Below are positions 1 to 8,681 of a DNA stretch of 64,000 nt, piece after piece. The notes under the pieces were generated by a model. The model had not been told where the DNA came from, ran no database searches, and worked only from the letters and a program-made list of their open reading frames with translations. The position numbers and the translations under genes were made by a program. The stretch is taken from contig JADGEZ010000006.1 in the NCBI GenBank assembly GCA_016744115.1, positions 1 to 64,000 of the forward strand, in the 5' to 3' direction. Positions within the stretch are counted from its first letter, which is position 1. Each line of letters starts with the position of its first letter. The stretch comes from Sulfurimonas sp. (GTDB lineage Bacteria; Campylobacterota; Campylobacteria; Campylobacterales; Sulfurimonadaceae).

Positions 1-225
1 ATCTTAAAGTTTATGAAGGTTTGGTTATGGGAGGTTTTGAGTTTTTGTCATTGAGTGCTTAAGCCCCCCCCCTGTCATTGGGTGCTTGACACGGAATCTA
101 GTTCTCAGGCTAGATTCTGAATTGAGTTCCCAATGACGACACATCAAATTCCAATGACGGTTTTCAAATTTAGAATTTAGTAGCCTAGATTTTCATTAAG
201 TCACTTCTAGTAAAAAGTATTAAAT
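1..225. other. intergenic stretch at window edge, no gene seen
   Basis: I see no convincing coding region here. The stretch holds one copy of a dispersed palindromic repeat (annotated separately), with a second, outer pair of GTCATTG / CAATGAC ends nested around it at about 47 and 151. The neighbouring GTPase gene ends at 226 on the minus strand, so this is its downstream region. Any gene to the left lies outside the window. Confidence 0.6.
74..137. repeat. dispersed palindromic repeat, copy 1
   Basis: The ends are GTCATTGGG and CCCAATGAC in inverted orientation. Inside is GCTTGACACGGAATCT, which is the reverse complement of the AGATTCCGTGTCAAGC block in the copy at 14786-14852. The repeat therefore occurs in both orientations in this genome. 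It is intergenic, non-coding and able to form a hairpin. I do not recognise a named family; a REP-like or MITE-like origin is possible. Confidence 0.7.
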
Positions 226-1200
226 TTATGTTTTACTTGTCCATTTTATTCTAAAATACAAAAAATTGAATTTTTCAACTAATTGCGGTACATCATTATT
301 TATTGATTCTCCGATAAATATTAAAATAGATGGTTCAAAATATTCCTCTAATTCTTCAAATGAAACATTGCCAAAGGAGTAGTTAATTACAATAGGCTTA
401 GGTACATCTTTTACTCTTACTACACCTTTAACTCTATAAATATTTTTTGGAAGTGTTTTAAGTACTTCATCAAGGTTCTTAAACTCTATATCATCTTTGA
501 GATAAACAACTCTTTGGGTAATTGAGTCTTTGATTGTATGATCTTCATGTTTGTAATCTTTTGCTAATCCAACAATTTCATCAATTTTGTAGATACCCTC
601 AAATAATTCTTTACTCAGTATTCCTTGTTCTGCATGCTTGATAACATAGCTATTAAATACTTTTTTTCCTGTAAGAGTATTTTTAATATCAAACTCTTCT
701 TTAATCTCAATAAGATCTTTTTTGACTACTTCTAACTCAGACTCTGTAACTAAATCTATTTTATTTAAGACGATAATATTTGAACCACCTATTTGATACT
801 TAGCAGTAGAATTTTCTTTATATGAAGATATATTTTTAGAATCTACAACACAGATAACGCCTTCTACTGAAACACCAAGATTTTGTAAGGATAAAAATAT
901 AGGAAAAGGTTCCGATGCACCTGAAGTTTCTACAAAGATTATCTCTGGGTCATACTTATTTATAATTTCGATAATACCGCTTTCAAATTCTTCCGCTAAT
1001 TGGCAACATATGCAACCCTCAGATATTTCTAAAACTTCACTATATACATTACTAAGTATATTGCCATCTATGCCAATGTCTCCAAATTCATTTACTACAA
1101 TAGCGACTTTTTTATCAGAAAAATGTTTTTTAACGGTGTTTACAAGCATAGTTGTTTTACCAACACCTAAAAATCCTGTAATAATAAATGATTGTATCAT
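226..1200 (-). CDS. CobW/YjiA-family (COG0523) P-loop GTPase
   Basis: G3E-type metal-chaperone GTPase. The Walker A motif GFLGVGKTT lies at residues 9-17. The family's GCxCC metal-binding motif appears as EGCICCQL near residues 61-68. The NKID guanine-specificity motif is near residue 145, and a CobW C-terminal domain follows. At 324 aa the length is normal for COG0523. Members of this family deliver or insert zinc, cobalt or other metals, or maturate nitrile hydratase; the substrate cannot be told from sequence. The gene stands alone, convergent to nothing visible on its left and separated by about 150 bp from the por cluster, which has the same orientation. It could serve a metal enzyme elsewhere in the genome. 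The family is secure and the metal is unknown. Confidence 0.9.
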   Translation of the reverse strand: MIQSFIITGFLGVGKTTMLVNTVKKHFSDKKVAIVVNEFGDIGIDGNILSNVYSEVLEISEGCICCQLAEEFESGIIEIINKYDPEIIFVETSGASEPFPIFLSLQNLGVSVEGVICVVDSKNISSYKENSTAKYQIGGSNIIVLNKIDLVTESELEVVKKDLIEIKEEFDIKNTLTGKKVFNSYVIKHAEQGILSKELFEGIYKIDEIVGLAKDYKHEDHTIKDSITQRVVYLKDDIEFKNLDEVLKTLPKNIYRVKGVVRVKDVPKPIVINYSFGNVSFEELEEYFEPSILIFIGESINNDVPQLVEKFNFLYFRIKWTSKT

Positions 1201-1354
1201 GCTAATGCCTTATGAATTGATTGTTCTTGATTGGATGTTAATCAATAAATTATTTCGTAATTCTTTAGTAAACTTAAAGATATAGGGAAAGAATTTTAAT
1301 AATGTGCTGGGTTTTATAGCTAGAAGATAACTGCACCAAAGGTACAGTTAAAGG

Positions 1355-2062
1355 TTAAGAATTAGTGCCTTTTGGAGACTCTAACATTTGTTGGAAACCA
1401 ACTTCTTTACACCACTCCTCAGTTAAATCATAAGCTGCAGATGCAGTTTCAAGATTTTTTTGAATGAGTTCTTTTTTCTTTTTGAACTTTTTCTCAATGA
1501 CAGAATCAAGAGTAGCTGTACCACCTGAAGCTGTATATTTTTTAAGAAATCTATCTTTAATACCCTCTTCAATAGCAGGCTTATTAACAGTTCCTAAAGC
1601 ACCAAATAAGGCACCTAACATTGCCATATTTGTTGCAAGTTCAGTTCCTGCTTTATCAATCGCAAATTGCGTAAAGTCTCTTGTTAGAACTTTTACATTT
1701 AAAGCATCCAAAATCTTTTTATCAACATCAGTTAAAAGATCTCTATCACTGTTGATGATAACAAGACCATTTTCTTTGATACCTGCATAAAAAGGCATAG
1801 TATATGATTTACCCATAGTAATAACTTGTGGGTGAAAAATCATAACGATATCAGGATAAATAACTTCCCCCCTATCATAAATAGGCACAGTTCCAATTCT
1901 TGCATAACTCTCAGATGGAGCCATACGCTTTTCAGCACCAAAAAATGGGTTAGATACAGCGTAATAACCTACTGTATCTGCGGCAGTTGCAGCGATATGT
2001 GCTGCAGTAACTGCACCTTGTCCACCAAGCCCTGGCATTCTTATTTTAATTGAATCTTTCAT
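1355..2062 (-). CDS. porG: pyruvate:ferredoxin oxidoreductase, gamma subunit
   Basis: Gamma subunit of a 2-oxoacid:ferredoxin oxidoreductase, which forms the interface between the thiamine and CoA-binding parts of the complex. The N-terminal PGLGGQGAVTAA motif (residues 10-21) is diagnostic of this family. The 235 aa length is slightly longer than common PorG because of a C-terminal helical tail rich in Lys and Glu. It is the last gene of a five-gene operon and abuts porB at base 2062. With its partners it would reversibly convert pyruvate + CoA to acetyl-CoA + CO2 and, in autotrophic Campylobacterota, run in the carboxylating direction. The choice of pyruvate over 2-oxoglutarate rests on the beta subunit. 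Confidence 0.85.
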   Translation of the reverse strand: MKDSIKIRMPGLGGQGAVTAAHIAATAADTVGYYAVSNPFFGAEKRMAPSESYARIGTVPIYDRGEVIYPDIVMIFHPQVITMGKSYTMPFYAGIKENGLVIINSDRDLLTDVDKKILDALNVKVLTRDFTQFAIDKAGTELATNMAMLGALFGALGTVNKPAIEEGIKDRFLKKYTASGGTATLDSVIEKKFKKKKELIQKNLETASAAYDLTEEWCKEVGFQQMLESPKGTNS

Positions 2063-2931
2063 TATAAAAGCCCCTCTTCTTTACATTTTTTCAAGTGTGC
2101 TTCTGCTTCTGGTGAAATATATTTGTAAGATGCAAATCTATCTTTATCTTGATCCTTCATCTCTCCTAATCCTTCATTAGCACTTAGACCAATCTCAAGG
2201 ATACAAGGAGTATAAATATTAAGATATGTTGGACCAATTTCTCTAGCAATTAAAATTGCTTCTCTCACTGCTTTTGCAACTGCTTTTGGTGCAGAAGCTG
2301 TCATGTTAATAGAATAATGACAACCAGAAGTTGTAGCAAGTTCCCACATTTTTACTTTTTCAAACTTTTTACCAGTTGGAGCCATTTTGAAAACTTGACC
2401 TTTTGGAGTCATTCCTGATTCTTGACCACCAGTATTTGCATATACTTCATTGTCAAAACAGATAGTTGTAATCTTTTCTTGCCTAAAGAACGATTGAAGT
2501 GTATAGTCAAGACCAATATCAACAGTAGCACCATCACCAGCTAAGACAACAACATCTTTAATTCTATCTGGAAATCTCCAAGTTAGTGATCTTTTGATAC
2601 CAGATGCAACTGCATTTTGGTTACCAAAAAGTGAATGCACTGTATGAAGTGCGATGTGTGGGAACATTAAAGAGGTACAACCAGTTGAATTAACAATGAT
2701 AGTATCTTCAGGCGTAGGAAGTGCTGATAATACATATCTCAGAGCAGCAGCTTCTGGACAACCTGCACATAAAGAGTGTTCTTCTAGTAACTCTTTTGTC
2801 TCTGGAAGTTCTTTAATACCACGAGGTTTATCCATCTTCTCAGCCCATGTAGCATTCTCTTCGAGATCGATGATCTCTTGAGGCATAATGTCTCTGAATT
2901 CAGGATTAATTTTATAAATATCTATTGCCAT
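2062..2931 (-). CDS. porB: pyruvate:ferredoxin oxidoreductase, beta subunit (thiamine diphosphate-binding)
   Basis: This subunit carries the TPP site and one 4Fe-4S cluster. Cluster cysteines are visible in CAGC (residues 55 and 58), TGC (about 85) and TPC (about 240). The Mg-TPP motif is GDGATVDIG (about 132-140) followed by DNEVYANTGGQ (about 160-170). The GDG...DIGL and DNE.Y.NTG forms resemble pyruvate-type beta subunits rather than the 2-oxoglutarate type, which favours pyruvate as substrate. At 289 aa it is normal in length. It lies between porA and porG with almost no spacing, consistent with translational coupling. An alternative reading as a 2-oxoglutarate or other oxoacid enzyme is less likely but not excluded. 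Confidence 0.85.
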   Translation of the reverse strand: MAIDIYKINPEFRDIMPQEIIDLEENATWAEKMDKPRGIKELPETKELLEEHSLCAGCPEAAALRYVLSALPTPEDTIIVNSTGCTSLMFPHIALHTVHSLFGNQNAVASGIKRSLTWRFPDRIKDVVVLAGDGATVDIGLDYTLQSFFRQEKITTICFDNEVYANTGGQESGMTPKGQVFKMAPTGKKFEKVKMWELATTSGCHYSINMTASAPKAVAKAVREAILIAREIGPTYLNIYTPCILEIGLSANEGLGEMKDQDKDRFASYKYISPEAEAHLKKCKEEGLL

Positions 2932-2932
2932 C

Positions 2933-4135
2933 TTATGCTCCTTTTCCTGGGTTAAGCACTTCCATTACTTCTTGGATAATTGCTTCTGCTGGTAAACTCA
3001 TACCACCGGCAACTCTGGGTCCACCAATAATGTTTGTATCAGATTTTCCATAAAGTGCAGTTTTAACTTCTTTTTCTAACCAACCAACAACATTAAACTC
3101 AGGTACCCAAGCATGCTTAACACCTTCTAAAGATTTAATAAGTTCTTTTGTTGGGAATGGTCTAATAGTTCTAAGTTTAATAACTTTAGATTTAATTCCA
3201 AGTTTTGCAAGTTCTCTTTGTCCTTCTTTTGCTTGATGAGAAGCAGTACCACAAGTGATGAATGCGATTTCAGCGTCTACATCACCACTTTCATGGAGAA
3301 GACCTTTTAAGAAATGCTCTGCATAAGGGCGTGATCTCTCTACTGCTGATCTCACTTCCCACTGCCAAGAAGCATGTGTAGCATATGAAATATAGTTAGA
3401 TTTCATTACAAATGGATCTCTTAAAAAACGCCCTGGAGGTGTTTCAGAATCAATCGGAGGTAATGGAGACTTATAAGGTTCATAAGGTAAAAGTGCAATG
3501 TCATCATTTGGAAGCATAACTGATTCTCTAGTATGAGATACAAAGAAACCATCAACTACTGTAACGATAGGCACATGCACATCAGGCTTTTCAGCTACAA
3601 TAAATGCTGCAATAGACATATCAAATAGTTCTTGTACATTTTCAGCATACCAAATCATACAACCAGTTTCTAACATGAATGTTACTTCAAGATTATCAGG
3701 TTGAATTGTAAGTGGCGAATTAATACCACGAGCCATTAAGATAAGCTGACAAGGGATTCTTGTACCAGACCATTGAGGAAAGTTTTCCATTGCTCTTAGT
3801 GTACCTGGTCCTGAAGTTGTAGTAATGGTTCTTGAACCTGACATTGCACAACCTGCAACTTCAGACATTACACCAAATTCATTCTCACCTCTAAAATACA
3901 TACCAACATAACCCTCAGCCCATAGTTCACCGATAAGGTGTGCTGCTTCTGATTGTGGTGTAATTGGGTATGATACAGATGCATCTACTGTACATCTTTT
4001 AACCGCTTCTTTTAAAACTTCAGAACCAGTCATAAAATGTTTAGTTCTAGGAGCTTCGAAAAGCATATGGTCTGCTGTAACCATAGTTTGTCCAGACCAG
4101 TTTTTTGTTGCTGTCATATCACTGCGTTTACTCAT
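2933..4135 (-). CDS. porA: pyruvate:ferredoxin oxidoreductase, alpha subunit
   Basis: Alpha subunit holding the pyrimidine-binding domain of the TPP site. The segment SYPITPQSEAAHLIGEL (about residues 55-72) and the ExEFGVMSEVAGCAMSGSRTITTTSGPG stretch (split over about 80-110) are typical of PorA and KorA. A C-terminal transketolase-like domain near residues 275-390 carries the RPFP segment. The 400 aa length matches four- or five-subunit enzymes. The gene sits second from last in the A-B-G block, directly after the CODH-beta-like subunit. The complex is cytoplasmic and exchanges electrons with ferredoxin. Orthology to the Campylobacterota por cluster is inferred from order and motifs. Confidence 0.88.
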   Translation of the reverse strand: MSKRSDMTATKNWSGQTMVTADHMLFEAPRTKHFMTGSEVLKEAVKRCTVDASVSYPITPQSEAAHLIGELWAEGYVGMYFRGENEFGVMSEVAGCAMSGSRTITTTSGPGTLRAMENFPQWSGTRIPCQLILMARGINSPLTIQPDNLEVTFMLETGCMIWYAENVQELFDMSIAAFIVAEKPDVHVPIVTVVDGFFVSHTRESVMLPNDDIALLPYEPYKSPLPPIDSETPPGRFLRDPFVMKSNYISYATHASWQWEVRSAVERSRPYAEHFLKGLLHESGDVDAEIAFITCGTASHQAKEGQRELAKLGIKSKVIKLRTIRPFPTKELIKSLEGVKHAWVPEFNVVGWLEKEVKTALYGKSDTNIIGGPRVAGGMSLPAEAIIQEVMEVLNPGKGA

Positions 4136-4150
4136 TTGTTTCTCCTTTTC

Positions 4151-4720
4151 CTATAATTTTAGTTCTGATTTTACTTCTCTAGCTATTTTGATAAATTTCT
4201 CAAGCTCTGAAGAGTGTTGATCCCTTAATGTAGCCATAGCATCTTCATGCCCTGATAGACCACAAATCGCAACTGTATAACAATCTGTTTCAGCTCTTAC
4301 GATTTTTAAAGCAACATTTGCATAATGACAGTGAACACCGATAAATATCGCTGCTTTGATGTTGTTATGCCAAATTGTTAAGTTTGGATGATTTGGATTT
4401 ATTTCAACCTCAGCATCAATTTTTGGATACTTTGGTCTATAGTCATACATTGGAATCATTTTACAATTAAGCACTTCAGCCATCTCTTTGATGAGTTTAG
4501 CTTTTTTCTTTGCTTCTTCATTGTAAGCATATAATACTTGTGGACCAGGGAAAATAGTTGCATTTTCGCTTGTCAACATAACTTTTGCAATTTCTCTCAT
4601 TGCAATCTCTTCATCAACCACATCTTCTAATAAAAGTGCTTTTCCCTCTGGGGGTGTAATTACACCCTCATAAACAGCCGTAGGATACGGTGAATAATAC
4701 GCAGGACCTTGGTTTGCCAT
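4151..4720 (-). CDS. additional POR subunit, resembling CO dehydrogenase beta / acetyl-CoA synthase epsilon family
   Basis: A 189-aa protein between the ferredoxin subunit and porA. I recognise it as the extra subunit found in five-gene oxoacid oxidoreductase clusters of reductive-TCA organisms such as Hydrogenobacter (PorE/ForE-like), usually annotated as CO dehydrogenase beta-subunit family. It has a Rossmann-like alternation of helices and strands, for example TIFPGPQVLYAY (about 55-67) and AAIFIGVHCHYANVAL (about 125-140), consistent with a DHS-like nucleotide or CoA fold. There is no signal peptide or cluster motif. AGGAGA stands just before the ATG. Its catalytic role is unknown; a structural or CoA-related role is possible. 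Assignment is from memory of the family and from operon context. Confidence 0.65.
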   Translation of the reverse strand: MANQGPAYYSPYPTAVYEGVITPPEGKALLLEDVVDEEIAMREIAKVMLTSENATIFPGPQVLYAYNEEAKKKAKLIKEMAEVLNCKMIPMYDYRPKYPKIDAEVEINPNHPNLTIWHNNIKAAIFIGVHCHYANVALKIVRAETDCYTVAICGLSGHEDAMATLRDQHSSELEKFIKIAREVKSELKL

Positions 4721-4774
4721 AAGTTCTCCTATAATTTTTTTTTTACAATAACTTTAAATAAATCTTTTTAAAAT

Positions 4775-5002
4775 TTATCCTTCGCCAACATTAGGCATTT
4801 CCATTGTAATACAGTCTCTATTAAGCATGTCTGTACATACATACACACAAAGTGCACAACCTTTACATCTATCAATATCTACCCAAGATGTATTTCCAGC
4901 CTTATCGAACATTAGCGTATTCGCCTCTGGACAATACAATGTACAAGTGTTACACTTATACTCAGCACACATGTTAGAATCTACTTTTGCTACATAATAC
5001 AT
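4775..5002 (-). CDS. porD: pyruvate:ferredoxin oxidoreductase, delta subunit (2x[4Fe-4S] ferredoxin)
   Basis: Small 75-aa ferredoxin-like electron-transfer subunit. It has two cysteine sets: CxxxxCNTCTLYCPEA in the N-terminal third and CKGCALCVYVC in the second half, enough for two 4Fe-4S clusters. The first set has irregular spacing compared with a standard CxxCxxCxxxC. It is the first gene of the minus-strand por operon, with the ribosome-binding site AGGAG before the ATG. It would pass electrons between the TPP/cluster core and soluble ferredoxin. Placing delta first and the CODH-beta-like subunit second gives the order D-E-A-B-G. Confidence 0.8.
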   Translation of the reverse strand: MYYVAKVDSNMCAEYKCNTCTLYCPEANTLMFDKAGNTSWVDIDRCKGCALCVYVCTDMLNRDCITMEMPNVGEG

Positions 5003-5359
5003 TATTTACTCCTATAGTGACTTAAACATAGTATCAGATTTGATTAAAACGATTAATTTTCAAATCTAATAGTTTTAGGATGTAGCTTATAAATATTATA
5101 GATAAAAATCCTAAGGAACAAGTATTATACTGTTCATTAGAGATTTTTTTCAGCTACATTTTATGTTTTCAGAGAGGATTTTACTTAAATTACCTTTTAT
5201 TTTTCCTTAATTTAAGATGTAAAAATATTTTATAAAATACAGATTAATTCAAAGATATATTAGGTCTAGCGTGCTGTTAATTAGATGCGATAATAATTAA
5301 ACTTATATTTTAACTTTAAGTTGCTAGAAGAGGATATAATAAGCAATCAAGGAGATAAA
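5003..5359. promoter_or_regulatory. divergent intergenic region: por operon and small acidic protein
   Basis: This stretch of about 357 bp contains no gene and lies between divergent transcription units. An 8-bp inverted repeat, AGATTTGA ... TCAAATCT with a 16-nt spacer, occupies 5036-5067, about 35-65 bp upstream of porD, where an operator would be expected. A second pair, TTAGGAT ... ATCCTAA, lies near 5078-5114. AT-rich boxes are abundant, so I do not assign exact -10 elements. No regulator is recognised from the sites. Confidence 0.4.
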
Positions 5360-5719
5360 GTGAGTGAACAAGCAAATATACTAGCACAGATGCAAAACTT
5401 AGTGATGAATATTTTAAAAACAGGATCAGCAAGTCAAGAACAAGGTGATAAGATAGAAGAATTAGAGTTTTTATTATTTGAGCAAAATGCCTTTAAAGAG
5501 ATTGAACATCAAGAGTATTCTTGTCAAGGAGAAGAGATTGCCAATCTTTTTTTTACAGGAGATCATGAAAGGGCTATAAGCAAAATGAGTGAGTGTGAAA
5601 TTTCAGCAGAAGATTTTTTTGGTTTTATAGAATATAACTATGATGAAGAACCCTTAACAGAAATGTTTACAGCAAAATTTATTGAAGATATAAATATTGC
5701 CTTAACTCAAAAGTTTTAA
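5360..5719 (+). CDS. hypothetical small acidic protein
   Basis: The ORF track starts at a TTG (5321), but GTG at 5360 is in frame and follows AAGGAGAT with good spacing, so I place the start there, giving about 119 aa. The protein is acidic, mostly helical and has no signal peptide or membrane segment. The first 50 residues could form a coiled coil (repeated Q, L, E). No domain is recognised. It is convergent with purL, and the two share a bidirectional terminator. Likely a conserved cytoplasmic protein of this group; its function is unknown. Confidence 0.6.
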   Translation: MSEQANILAQMQNLVMNILKTGSASQEQGDKIEELEFLLFEQNAFKEIEHQEYSCQGEEIANLFFTGDHERAISKMSECEISAEDFFGFIEYNYDEEPLTEMFTAKFIEDINIALTQKF

Positions 5720-5746
5720 AAAGATATATTTATCATATATCTTTTT
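5718..5746. terminator. bidirectional intrinsic terminator between the acidic protein gene and purL
   Basis: AAAAAGATATA, a 7-nt loop, then TATATCTTTTT: a perfect 11-bp stem with A and T runs on both sides. It overlaps the stop codons of both convergent genes and so could end transcription from either direction. Confidence 0.8.
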
Positions 5747-7949
5747 CTATTACACCCTTAAAGGTGTTGAAATAACTCTCCTTTAAATCGTCCATAGAGA
5801 TAGAAATATCATTTATTTTGACAAGATCTCCTCCGACTGTTCCGATTTTTTCAACTGACATAGATTCTTCTAACATTTCTTCAAAAGCTTCACAGTTTTG
5901 AGCTTTTACTTCGATAATAGCACGACTCATTGATTCTGCAAAAATATCTCTTGAATCCGATGTACTCATCTCTACATCACAGGATAAACCTGAAGTTGCC
6001 GCCATCTTTGCTAAAGCAATAGCTACCCCTCCAGAACTTGCATCTTTTGCAGACTCAAGAAGATGTTTTTTGTTTGCTTGTATCACTAAATCCCAAAGCA
6101 TTAACTCATTTTTGTAGTTAATCTCTCCAAGTATGCCTGCCACAGTACCACAAATCTCTTTCATGTAAAGTGAAGCACCAAACTCTGATTTTGATTCACC
6201 TACTAAGTAAAGTGCGTTGCCTTCTGCTTGAAACGAAGACATTAAGACATTGTTTTGATCATCATTAACACCCACAGTTGCAATAGAAGGAGTTGGAAAT
6301 ACTGAAACGCCATTTGTTTCATTATAAAGTGAAACATTTCCACCGATAACGGGAGTAGTAAGTTCTAAACAGGCTTCTTTTATCCCTAAACAACCTTGAG
6401 CAAACTGCCACATAACTTCGGGATTTTCAGGGTTACCATAGTTGAGACAATCTGTAACAGCTAAAGGTCTTGCCCCACTCATAGCAACATTTCGACCAGC
6501 TTCCATAACCGCAGCAGCTGCTCCACCTTTAGGGTCTATGTAGCAATAACGCACATTACAATCCGCACTCATCGCTAAGGCTTTAGAGTTTTCTTTAACA
6601 CGTACAACCGAAGCATCAAGCATCCCACCATTTTTAATAGTGTTGGTTTGTACCATAGAATCATACTGCGTATATATCCAAGACTTATCTACAACTTCCA
6701 TAGATTTTATAAGTATCTCAAATGCTTCTTGATTAGAAACTTTATCAAAATCATCAATACTAATATCTTTAAGTCCCTCAAGATATTTTGGTTTTGTCAT
6801 AGGACGGTCTAACTCAGGGGCTTCTTCACTTACTGGATTTACTGGAACCTCAGCACATTTCTCCCCTTGCCAAAACAGTTCCATATTTCCAGTATCGGTT
6901 ACTTCGCCGATAACAGCAGCGTCTAAATCCCATTTTTCAAATATATCAATAATCGCTTGTTCTGAACCTTTTTTAGCACACAAAAGCATTCGTTCTTGAG
7001 ATTCACTTAACATAAAGTCATAGGGAGTCATATTTTCTTCACGAGCTGGAACTTTATCAAGGTGCATAATCATACCAGCACCCGAACGCCCTGCCATCTC
7101 AAAAGAAGAAGATGTAAGACCCGCTGCACCCATATCTTGGATACCTACAACATGATCTGTTTTAAAGAGTTCCATACACGCTTCTAAGAGTAGTTTTTCA
7201 GTAAAGGGATCTCCCACTTGAACTGTAGGGCGAAGAGATTTTGATTCCTCTGTAAAACTATCAGAACTCATAACAGCTCCACCGAGACCATCACGACCTG
7301 TTTTTGCACCAACATACATGACAGGATTACCAACACCATCCGCGCGACCATAAAAAATCTCATCTGATTTTGCGATGCCTAGATTAAAGGCGTTTACTAA
7401 GATGTTACCATTATAACATTCATCAAAACTTACCTCACCACCGATGGTAGGCACACCCATACAGTTACCATAAGCACCTATACCCTCAGTTACACCACGC
7501 ACTAAATATCGTTGATGTGAAGCAGTCTTGTCATCATTTAAAACATTCCCAAAACGAAGAGAATTAAGTGAGGCTATAGGTCTTGCACCCATAGTAAATA
7601 CATCACGCATAATCCCACCAACACCAGTAGCAGCCCCTTGAAAAGGTTCTATAAATGAGGGATGATTATGTGACTCCATCTTAAATACAGCCGCATATCC
7701 ATCACCAATATCAATAACACCAGCATTTTCTCCAGGACCTTGAATAACCCAAGGAGCAGAAGTTGGAAAACCTTTTAAATGTACTTTAGAGGATTTATAA
7801 GAACAATGTTCACTCCACATAGCCGAAAATATTCCAAGCTCAACAAGATTTGGTTCACGACCTAAAATCTCTTTAATGTGTATGTAATCATCTGAAGAAA
7901 GTTTATGTTTTACTAATTGGTCTTGGATGTTTTCTAATTCTTGGCTCAT
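5733..7949 (-). CDS. purL: phosphoribosylformylglycinamidine synthase, small-type PurL
   Basis: FGAM synthetase subunit of purine biosynthesis. It converts FGAR + ATP + glutamine-derived ammonia to FGAM. The 738 aa length is that of the small PurL that works with separate PurQ and PurS, and no glutaminase domain is present; PurQ and PurS must be encoded elsewhere. Typical segments are WSEHCSYKSSK (about residues 45-55), GPGENAGVIDIG and KMESHNHPS (about 70-97), and the second AIRS-like half with SMSGARPLAVTDCLNYGNPE-type sequence (about 490-510). Its upstream leader contains two hairpins (separate feature). Transcription ends at the shared terminator at 5718-5746. Confidence 0.97.
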   Translation of the reverse strand: MSQELENIQDQLVKHKLSSDDYIHIKEILGREPNLVELGIFSAMWSEHCSYKSSKVHLKGFPTSAPWVIQGPGENAGVIDIGDGYAAVFKMESHNHPSFIEPFQGAATGVGGIMRDVFTMGARPIASLNSLRFGNVLNDDKTASHQRYLVRGVTEGIGAYGNCMGVPTIGGEVSFDECYNGNILVNAFNLGIAKSDEIFYGRADGVGNPVMYVGAKTGRDGLGGAVMSSDSFTEESKSLRPTVQVGDPFTEKLLLEACMELFKTDHVVGIQDMGAAGLTSSSFEMAGRSGAGMIMHLDKVPAREENMTPYDFMLSESQERMLLCAKKGSEQAIIDIFEKWDLDAAVIGEVTDTGNMELFWQGEKCAEVPVNPVSEEAPELDRPMTKPKYLEGLKDISIDDFDKVSNQEAFEILIKSMEVVDKSWIYTQYDSMVQTNTIKNGGMLDASVVRVKENSKALAMSADCNVRYCYIDPKGGAAAAVMEAGRNVAMSGARPLAVTDCLNYGNPENPEVMWQFAQGCLGIKEACLELTTPVIGGNVSLYNETNGVSVFPTPSIATVGVNDDQNNVLMSSFQAEGNALYLVGESKSEFGASLYMKEICGTVAGILGEINYKNELMLWDLVIQANKKHLLESAKDASSGGVAIALAKMAATSGLSCDVEMSTSDSRDIFAESMSRAIIEVKAQNCEAFEEMLEESMSVEKIGTVGGDLVKINDISISMDDLKESYFNTFKGVIEKDI

Positions 7950-8000
7950 TGTTTTGTGTCCTAAAAGAAATTTTCTTAAAAGACTTGTTTTTGTAGCTTT

Positions 8001-8046
8001 GGAGGAGGTGTATAGTCTCCCTCTCCTATAATGGTTTATCCATTAT
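8001..8046 (-). promoter_or_regulatory. structured purL 5' leader (two hairpins)
   Basis: Upstream of purL the minus strand can form ATAATGG-ATAAA-CCATTAT (7 bp) followed immediately by GGAGAGG ... CCTCCTCC. Neither is followed by a T run, so they do not look like intrinsic terminators. They do not match a purine or PRPP riboswitch that I know. Possible RNA-level control of purL, based on hairpin-forming capacity only. Confidence 0.35.
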
Positions 8047-8099
8047 CAGCATCAGTCTTTTTAAAGAGGGATTATATCTAAGAAGTAGTAAAAATTAAT

Positions 8100-8672
8100 T
8101 TAAAATTTAAAAATAATACTTATATAAGTTGTTACAATACTATCATAAGTATATGTAATATCATTTTTTAAATTTGTAGCACTTAACTCTATCAACTTTA
8201 CGCCTAGTTCTAAATCCATTGTTTCATCAAGATGAAAGTTAATACCTAAATCTCCACCAAAATAAGAATCAGATATAGAGCGGACAAAGCCATCCTTATC
8301 AGCATGCTTCATATCCGCCATACCGGTATTTACACCTAAGAAGAAATTTATCTCTTTTGAGATATTGATAAGATACTGCAACTCTACACCTATCATATAA
8401 GCATAATCAAAATTATTTATCTTATTGTAACGAGCAGAGAGAAACAATCTGTAATCTTGCGTTTGAGCACCTATCTTAATCCCTGCATGTGAAAAATTTG
8501 TCTTTTTATCAAAGATCGACGCTCCACTCTTATCCATTGCATATACATCAAAGCTATTATAACCTGCTTCGATTCCAATCAAAGAATAGGATTTTTTATC
8601 AAAAATCTTAGACTCTCCAAACATAGGTGTTAATCCTAGTAGCAACATTAATACTAAACTTTTTATTTTCAT
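8100..8672 (-). CDS. predicted outer-membrane beta-barrel protein
   Basis: The first about 20 residues (KIKSLVLMLLLGLTPMFGES) form a Sec signal peptide. The rest alternates short amphipathic strands with turns (YSLIGIEAGYN, YRLFLSARYN, INFFLGVNTGM, MDLELGVKLIEL) and ends in aromatic IIFKF, the usual C-terminal signal for outer-membrane insertion by BamA. At 190 aa it fits an eight-stranded barrel similar in style to OmpW/OmpA-like porins. It lies 9 bp after the lipoprotein gene on the same strand, so the two are probably co-transcribed and may act together at the cell surface. The specific function is unknown. Confidence 0.65.
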   Translation of the reverse strand: MKIKSLVLMLLLGLTPMFGESKIFDKKSYSLIGIEAGYNSFDVYAMDKSGASIFDKKTNFSHAGIKIGAQTQDYRLFLSARYNKINNFDYAYMIGVELQYLINISKEINFFLGVNTGMADMKHADKDGFVRSISDSYFGGDLGINFHLDETMDLELGVKLIELSATNLKNDITYTYDSIVTTYISIIFKF

Positions 8673-8681
8673 TTTATTTCC

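Noticed and set aside
1010-1285. 91-aa plus-strand ORF
   Set aside because: Mostly an opposite-strand shadow of the CobW gene.
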